Shown here in pieces: positions 6,996 through 10,362 of a stretch of 10,362 nt of DNA (the stretch's first letter is position 1; each line of letters begins with the position of its first letter). Source of the DNA: Candidatus Rokuibacteriota bacterium (GTDB lineage: Bacteria > Methylomirabilota > Methylomirabilia > Rokubacteriales > JACOUJ01); the NCBI GenBank assembly GCA_016177865.1, contig JACOUJ010000226.1, forward strand, positions 1 through 10,362, written 5' to 3'. Made by a program: the position numbers and the translations under genes. The notes beneath the pieces are model-generated. The model ran no database searches, was not told where the DNA came from, and was given only the letters and a program-made list of their open reading frames with translations.

Positions 6996-7318
6996 ATGCC
7001 CAACGTGGCTGAGATTATCAGAGAGCACGTGACGTTGGAAGTGAAGTGCGTCGACCGGCTCTACCTCCACGCCTACGTGCCGCGATTGCAGAGCTCCGGC
7101 GGGGTGGTGACGTTTCTCACGTGCGCCCGGGGGCGGCCGATCCCGTCCCCGGGCGTGTTCGGGGAGATCACCGAGGCCTTCACTACCTCATCGATCCGGA
7201 GTGGGGCCCGGCATTCCTCAAGGTCTGTGGGTACGCCCCCTCTGTGCTCAAGCTCTGCCTCCACGGCCACGAGTGGGCCCAGCGGCAGCTCCGGCGGCGC
7301 CGGATCCCATTCACATGA
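6996..7318 (+). pseudogene. Remnant of a large unnamed protein gene (internal deletion and frameshift)
   Basis: A good Shine-Dalgarno (GAGGAGG, 6984-6990) precedes the ATG at 6996. The N-terminus reads MPNVAEIIREHVTLEVKCVD, RLYLHAYVPRLQ and RGRPIPSPGVFGEITEAF, until about 7181. A different frame then takes over with YLIDPEWGPAFLKVCGYAP and LHGHEWAQRQ, and ends in TGA 7316-7318. From memory, both pieces belong, in this order, to one unnamed family of about 400-500 residues in soil bacteria. It has a conserved 'HVTLE--CVDR-YLN-YVP-LQ' start and a later 'GPAFIKVC-Y-P---K---NGHEWAKRQ' segment. Here roughly 100-150 residues between them and the whole C-terminal half are missing. Frame 0 stays open to 7394 but loses all family likeness after 7181. 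Its TGA overlaps the ATG of the next gene. The family's function is not known to me. Confidence 0.65.
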
Positions 7319-7566
7319 CCGGCACGACGCACTACTTCATCGTCCGCCGTGGCGAGAGCGAGATCTTCCAGCTCTTCCGCGAGCACTTCGCTGACGTGGG
7401 CTTTGTTGACGTCATCTGGGACCGCCGACTGGGGGATCGCCGCAGGGTTCACCGCGATGTAGCGGTCGAACGGCGGCGCGGCGAACGCCGGCATCCCGCT
7501 CCGAAGACCTGGTCGGCGTTCGGTTTCGTGTTTGCAGCCGCGCACCATGAGACCCCAGAGGGTTGA
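7315..7566 (+). CDS. Small arginine-rich protein, copy C (IVRRG/DRR/ERRRG family)
   Basis: An 83-residue basic protein collinear with copy A. HYFIVRRG has RRG at residues 11-13, the helix ESEIFQLFREHF spans 14-25, and VDVIWDRR spans 31-38. The first arginine block is DRRLGDRRR, the second ERRRGERR is at 52-59, and the closing strand FGFVFAAA starts at 69. The ATG at 7315 overlaps the TGA of the truncated gene upstream, and there is no Shine-Dalgarno of its own, so translation may depend on ribosomes finishing that remnant. The longer frame starting at 7201 is rejected because its N-terminus overlaps the remnant and lacks family likeness. Its last 20 bases overlap the start of the YdcF-like gene, so the two are probably expressed together. 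Cytoplasmic, with no membrane segment. Function is unknown. Confidence 0.75.
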   Translation: MTGTTHYFIVRRGESEIFQLFREHFADVGFVDVIWDRRLGDRRRVHRDVAVERRRGERRHPAPKTWSAFGFVFAAAHHETPEG

Positions 7567-8173
7567 TGGCAATCTGCGATTCCTGGGTCTCGTCACGCTC
7601 GGACTTTTCTTTATCACCGCATTTACTCCATTCGCGAATCTCTTAAGCCGCTGGATGGGGTACGCCCCTCAGCTTGAGCCTGGCGATGCGATTGTCGTCC
7701 TGGGCGCCGGCGGGGTGCGGGGCGATGGGACGTTGAGCGACAGCTCCTTGCGCCGGGCAATCCACGGGATTCTCCTCTACCAAAGTGGCCTGGCGCCGCT
7801 CCTCGTCTTGTCGGGCCCCGCTGGGAGCGAGGGTCCTCCAGAGGCCGAGGTGCGGGCAGCCTTGGCTCGGCGATTGGGCGTGCCGGCAGAGGTCATCCTG
7901 ACGGAAGCCAGCGGGCACACCACGCGAGAAGAGGCGGCCGCGCTCGGGGCGGTGCTGCGATCGCGCGGCGTGCGGCGCGTGCTCCTGGTTGCCGATTGGG
8001 AAGGCATGGGGCGGGCCAGGGGGCTCTTCGAACGCGCCGGGCTTGCGGTGCTGCCAGCGCCTGACGAGGCGCGAGGCTGGTCGGGCACCCCCGAGGGCCG
8101 GTTGAAGATCATGCGCTTGGTGCTTCAGGAGGCGCTGGCTGGGCTCTACTACCGAGTTGCCGGCTATCTATGA
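7547..8173 (+). CDS. YdcF/DUF218 family protein, membrane-anchored (ElyC/SanA-like)
   Basis: A 208-residue protein with one hydrophobic anchor (about residues 10-33, LRFLGLVTLGLFFITAFTPF) followed by a DUF218 domain. Seen in order: DAIVVLGAGG (47-56), SLRRAIHGILLYQSG (67-81), PLLVLSGPAG (84-93), EAEVRAALARRLGVP (99-113), ASGHTTREEAA (121-131, the family's N/T-x-ENA-like motif) and RRVLLVAD (143-150). Family members such as SanA and ElyC sit in the inner membrane with the domain in the periplasm and affect envelope or peptidoglycan-precursor integrity. Biochemical activity is unclear. The first domain of this type normally has ENA where this protein has EEA. ATG 7547 is preferred over TTG 7532. 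It overlaps copy C by 20 bases. A strong hairpin starts at the base after its stop. Confidence 0.88.
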   Translation: MRPQRVDGNLRFLGLVTLGLFFITAFTPFANLLSRWMGYAPQLEPGDAIVVLGAGGVRGDGTLSDSSLRRAIHGILLYQSGLAPLLVLSGPAGSEGPPEAEVRAALARRLGVPAEVILTEASGHTTREEAAALGAVLRSRGVRRVLLVADWEGMGRARGLFERAGLAVLPAPDEARGWSGTPEGRLKIMRLVLQEALAGLYYRVAGYL

Positions 8174-8214
8174 GGCCCGTGCCTTCCGGCGGTGTAGCCG
8201 CCGAGGGGCGGGCC
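8174..8214 (+). terminator. Large interrupted hairpin directly after the YdcF-like stop
   Basis: The outer arms GGCCCG (8174-8179) and CGGGCC (8209-8214), middle pairs CCTT/AGGGG, and inner arms CGGCGG (8187-8192) and CCGCCG (8198-8203) close on the five-base loop TGTAG. It starts immediately after the TGA. There is no T run, but position and stability fit a transcript end for the 6996-8173 unit. Confidence 0.5.
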
Positions 8215-8373
8215 TGGAATGAGCATGCAAGGGTGCTGTAGTCGCCGTGAGCACGCGCCTGACGCGGAGCCTCGGAGATGGACACGCCTCGAGGCCCTTT
8301 GATGATCCCCGCCGTCCGGACTGAGGTGGCTCTGTGAATCGGACCAGGGTCCGCTGGGGCACCAGTAACGTCC

Positions 8374-8955
8374 AGTAACGAGGTGGAGCTTCGGCGCATC
8401 CTCGCCGAGCTTCTGCGCCTCGGGGTGATCAAGGCCGTGGAGGTCGTCATGGTCGAGCGGCTCGACCTGCCGCGGCTGACCATCGACGTCGATCGCACGG
8501 TAGTCCGGACGGGCAACACGGTCGCTTGGGCATTCCGCGGGTTCAATCCCCATCATTAGCAGGACCCGAGCTACTACCCCCTGTTGGCCCACCTGGCCCA
8601 GACCGGACACATCCTGCGCCTGAAGAACCGACCCGGCAACGTGTACGGCAGCCGAGGCGCTGCCTTGTTCCTGCGGGAGTTGATCCATGAGCCGCGCGGT
8701 CGCTTCGGCCGCGGGCTCCCCCTGGAGTTCCGCATGGACGCGGCCTTCTTTCAGGAGGAGATCCTCGACCTTCTGACGCAGGAAGGGCGCGAGTACGCCA
8801 TCAAGGTGGGCTTCTGGAAGTGGGTCAACCTCAGGCCGCTGGTTGCCGCCCACCACAAGCGGGTCGGCAACCAGACCCGGAAGAACTTCCAGCTCGATCT
8901 CTTCTCACCGGACGATGGGCAGTTCGAGTCCTCGGCGGTCAGGACCAACAAGGCG
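8374..8955 (+). pseudogene. IS1380-family transposase remnant, plus-strand part
   Basis: One frame carries NEVELRRILAELLRL, then LTIDVDRTVVRTGNTVAWAF with RGFNPHH, an in-frame TAG at 8557-8559, then SYYPLLAHLAQTGHILRLKN and RPGNVYGSRGAA. FLRELIHEPRGRFGRGLPLE, FRMDAAFF, YAIKVGFWKWV and NQTRKNFQLDLFSPDDG follow. These are hallmark blocks of IS1380-family DDE transposases, including the first catalytic aspartate (IDVDRTVVRTG) and a second in FRMDAAFF. The N-terminal third is missing, the TAG replaces a codon in the FNPHH-x-x-PSYYP block, and about 40 residues normally found between the GFW-W segment and the KRV-x-QTRKN segment are deleted. Likeness stops after TNKA at 8955. The next IS1380 block lies on the other strand. 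The element is dead. Confidence 0.85.
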
Positions 8956-9061
8956 GGACGACGTCGAAGGCGAACTCGCCCTTGAGCTCGCCGTAAGTCT
9001 TCTCCTGGGTCCCGCGCCCGGCGATGAAGGCCCAGAGAGCCGTGGGGCGGTACCACCACGT
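8954..9061 (-). pseudogene. IS1380-family transposase fragment, inverted C-terminal block
   Basis: Read on the minus strand the frame gives TALWAFIAGRGTQEKT, then YGELKGEFAFDVVP. This matches the IS1380 block 'LW-FM-GRG--EKT--ELKG-FAFD-VP', which normally follows directly after the 'SAV-TNK' segment. In this window TNKA ends at 8955 on the plus strand, and the inverted block begins at the same base. The simplest reading is an in-place inversion of about 100 bases inside the relic. The frame has a stop just upstream at 9062-9064 on the minus strand. The glutamate of the last catalytic region (KTYGELKG) is still present. No IS1380 sequence could be found on the plus strand after the inverted piece. 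Confidence 0.7.
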
Positions 9062-9082
9062 CTACGTCTCCCCGCCAACCTT

Positions 9083-9151
9083 CGCCGGATCCTCAAGCAG
9101 CACCGGGTGCCGCGCGTATCGCTAAAGCGATACCGCCCCCGCCTGAGAGGT
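9083..9151 (+). other. Possible integrase-type helix-turn-helix fragment with embedded palindrome
   Basis: The plus frame reads RRILKQHRVPRVSLKRYRP, which resembles the end of an HTH of IS481/IS3-like integrases ('-RILKRHRV-R'). A neighbouring frame just upstream ends in VYVSPPT, another typical HTH phrase, so a frameshift may split it. Inside it lies the perfect 18-base palindrome at 9116-9133. The fragment is too short for a firm family call. Confidence 0.2.
9116..9133. repeat. Perfect 8+2+8 palindrome
   Basis: GTATCGCTAAAGCGATAC is two perfect 8-base arms around AA. It lies between two oppositely arranged transposase fragments. It could be a remnant element end, a regulator site or chance, and its protein reading (VSLKRY) may explain it. 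Confidence 0.45.
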
Positions 9152-9287
9152 CCATGTTCCAGGTGCGTTTGTGCTTCACGTCCAGCTCCACGCTGTCCGC
9201 CGTCCACAGGGACGTGCGCCCCAAGATCGCCCGGTAGAGCTCGATAGCTCGGATCGCTCCGATCCTCCTTTCGGCCGATCGGAGCAT
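9150..9287 (-). pseudogene. ISL3-family transposase N-terminal remnant
   Basis: On the minus strand, from ATG 9287, the frame reads IRAIELYRAILGRTSLW, then TADSVELDVKHKRTWN. This matches the N-terminus of ISL3-family transposases ('ELY--ILG--SPW-V--VELD----RVD'), which precedes their CPxC zinc-finger segment. After KHKRTWN the likeness is lost, the zinc finger and catalytic domain are absent, and the frame closes at 9093. A strong Shine-Dalgarno-like AAAGGAGG lies inside the frame at about residue 7, followed by no ATG or GTG, which suggests that the original start codon has mutated. The call is from motif memory. Confidence 0.55.
9256..9285. repeat. 9-bp inverted repeat at the ISL3 relic start
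   Basis: GCTCCGATC and GATCGGAGC are perfect arms separated by twelve bases. It overlaps the beginning of the ISL3-like frame and the buried AAAGGAGG. It could form an RNA hairpin hiding that ribosome-binding site, or be part of an element end. Confidence 0.4.
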
Positions 9288-9451
9288 AGGCCGGGCAGCT
9301 CCCTATGCCAGACGATTTCCTGAAGAGCCCTGAACTTATTAGTACCAAAGTCCAATAGACCACCTACGGAGTTCCTGATATAGGAAGCCTCGCATACGGC
9401 ATCGGAGGGCAGCGAGTCGGGGCCAAGTCCTCGCCGCGGAGGGGAGGTCGT

Positions 9452-9705
9452 GTGCGCCATCCCGACCCATCGACTACGCCGGAGAGGACCGCTCGGTACG
9501 TGATCATCGTACGACGCGACAGGGGGAGGTCTTTTGAACCCTGCGCGAACTTCCGGGACCACGTGATCTGAAACTGCCGGCCTGGGAAGGGGCAGCAGGG
9601 AAGCGGGCGCCTGGGGACCACTCCCGGCCGTCACCAGGGTGAACGACGCAGGCTACCACCGGAGGTCTGGAAGCCTACGGTTTCATTCTTGGGCCCGCAG
9701 TCGCT
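9452..9705 (+). pseudogene. Decayed arginine-rich family gene, copy D
   Basis: A possible GTG start at 9452 follows GGAGGGGAGG. The frame reads RYVIIVRRD, then SFEPCANFRDHVI and a TGA at 9569-9571. In the same frame after the stop come NCR and, further on, RHQGERRRLPPEV, while the next frame from 9667 reads LEAYGFILGPAVA. These correspond in order to the family blocks IVRRG, the helix, VIWDRR, the ERRRGERR block and the closing GF strand of copies A and C. Against copy C, VIWDRR has become VI-stop-N-C-R through three transitions (TGG to TGA, GAC to AAC, CGC to TGC). Small indels explain the shortened helix and the frame change near the end. It is almost certainly not translated as one protein. 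Upstream lie ISL3 and IS1380 relics. Confidence 0.65.
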
Positions 9706-9966
9706 CCGCCATCTGTGCGCCTACTCACGGGATGTCAGCGCCGACGGGCTGGAAGGTCGCTGAATCGGTACAGCGAGGGGATCTGGCGATGGGAGTGATG
9801 ATCATAGCCGGGTCGGCAGCCAGCCTTGAGGCCGGCCAGGTCCGAGGTTCTAGGCTGTCCGGTGAGATGATCCGCGCAAGGTACTGGAGCTCCGAACCGC
9901 TGCAAAAGCGGCGGAGGCGAGAATGCACCGTCTCGGTGGCGTTCAGCGCGAAACAAGGAACTCGGC
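9706..9966. other. Unassigned stretch after copy D
   Basis: I find no supported gene. The 116-codon plus-strand frame starting at 9639 runs across copy D in the wrong frame and shows no motif. A second frame near 9880-9930 reads LELRTAAKAAEAR, which looks helical but continues into low-complexity serine/arginine sequence. No terminator or element end is visible. Confidence 0.35.
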
Positions 9967-10077
9967 GTGGCTCAGCCACCCCGCCCTGACCAAATCGAGG
10001 GTCTCTCGAAGCGCGAGACCGAGCGGCTCGCGAAGGCCTGGCTCGCGTTCATCGGCGTGTCTGCCGACTGGGGCTGA
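9967..10077 (+). CDS. Possible short ORF (36 aa)
   Basis: From GTG 9967 the frame reads MAQPPRPDQIEGLSKRETER, then LAKAWLAFIGVSADWG, ending at TGA 10075-10077, 21 bases before the next gene. KRETERLAKAWLAF is a plausible amphipathic helix, but there is no strong ribosome-binding site and no recognised family. It may be a decayed gene tail or chance. Confidence 0.22.
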   Translation: MAQPPRPDQIEGLSKRETERLAKAWLAFIGVSADWG

Positions 10078-10098
10078 GTGCGCTAGAGCGAAGAAGAC

Positions 10099-10362
10099 AT
10101 GAATTGGCCGGAGGTCGCCCCTCGAAAACTACTCGCCCGGCTCGAACCGTCCAGCGCGTATCCCGGGACCCTCTGGGGCATCGTTCTCGCGGGCGGCGAA
10201 GGCGTGCGGCTCCGGCCCCTTACTCGCCGCGTCTACGGGGAGGAGCGCCCAAAGCAGTACGCGGCCCTCATCGGCTCGCGTTCCCTGCTCCGCCAGACCC
10301 TGGACCGGCTAGCGGGCGTGATCCCGCTGGAGCGGACCGTGGTCGTCACCCTCCGAAGTCAC
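10099..10362 (+). CDS. Mannose-1-phosphate guanylyltransferase-like nucleotidyltransferase, 5' part
   Basis: The first 88 codons are present and the gene is cut by the window end. GIVLAGGEGVRLRPLT at residues 27-42 is the signature phosphate-binding loop of the nucleotidyltransferase family that makes NDP-sugars. RPKQYAAL (50-57) supplies the conserved PKQ lysine region, and SLLRQTLDRLAGVIP is typical of mannose-1-phosphate guanylyltransferases and their relatives (GTP + mannose-1-phosphate to GDP-mannose). The YGEERPKQYA phrase, instead of the usual 'PKP--P', suggests the guanylyltransferase subgroup. Twenty-five extra N-terminal residues precede the core, so a later start is possible, although ATG 10099 has a weak purine-rich leader (GAAGAAG). 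Specificity cannot be settled without the C-terminal part. It may belong to polysaccharide or nucleotide-sugar genes downstream. Confidence 0.8.
   Translation, partial: MNWPEVAPRKLLARLEPSSAYPGTLWGIVLAGGEGVRLRPLTRRVYGEERPKQYAALIGSRSLLRQTLDRLAGVIPLERTVVVTLRSH

Noticed and set aside
8541..8553. GGTTCAATCCCC, resembling a tRNA T-loop
   Set aside because: It encodes part of the RGFNPHH block of the IS1380 transposase, and no cloverleaf arms surround it.
9639..9989. 116-codon plus-strand ORF
   Set aside because: It runs through the copy D relic in a different frame and shows no motif or ribosome-binding site.
1..10362. CRISPR array or long direct repeats
   Set aside because: No regularly spaced repeats of 20 or more bases were seen on either strand.

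Overview
The window is high-GC, leaderless-looking bacterial DNA. It carries catabolic genes, a DNA-repair gene, many short unnamed proteins and a large amount of insertion-sequence debris. This style, together with the arginine-rich small proteins and the 'YGEERPKQYA'-type nucleotidyltransferase, reminds me of uncultured soil lineages such as Rokubacteria/Methylomirabilota. That placement is an inference from memory and rests on no marker gene.

Layout. 1-217: frameshifted relic of an NAD-dependent epimerase. 643-3259: two plus-strand hydrolases, an M20 amidohydrolase and a creatinase/ectoine-hydrolase-like M24 protein that lacks the usual metal ligands. They probably act in one amide or compatible-solute breakdown route. 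3485-4069 (minus strand): an AlkB-type 2-oxoglutarate/iron dioxygenase, convergent with the hydrolases. 4598-5433: a tandem pair of small arginine-rich proteins. 5488-5652: N-terminal stub of an IS21 transposase. 6226-6876: a compact cluster of short unknown ORFs. 6996-8173: a pseudogene whose stop overlaps the start of a third small arginine-rich protein, followed by an overlapping YdcF/DUF218 membrane-anchored protein. 8374-9287: fragments of IS1380 (one piece on each strand) and ISL3 transposases. 9452-9705: a decayed fourth copy of the arginine-rich protein. 10099-10362: start of a mannose-1-phosphate guanylyltransferase-like gene, cut by the window end.

The most interesting signal is the arginine-rich small-protein family. 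Three intact copies and one pseudogene lie within about 5 kb. They share a strand-helix-strand start and two arginine blocks (DRR..ERR and ERRRGERR). The copies differ greatly in sequence, so they are not recent duplicates, and all lie close to mobile-element or pseudogene debris. I know no function for the family.
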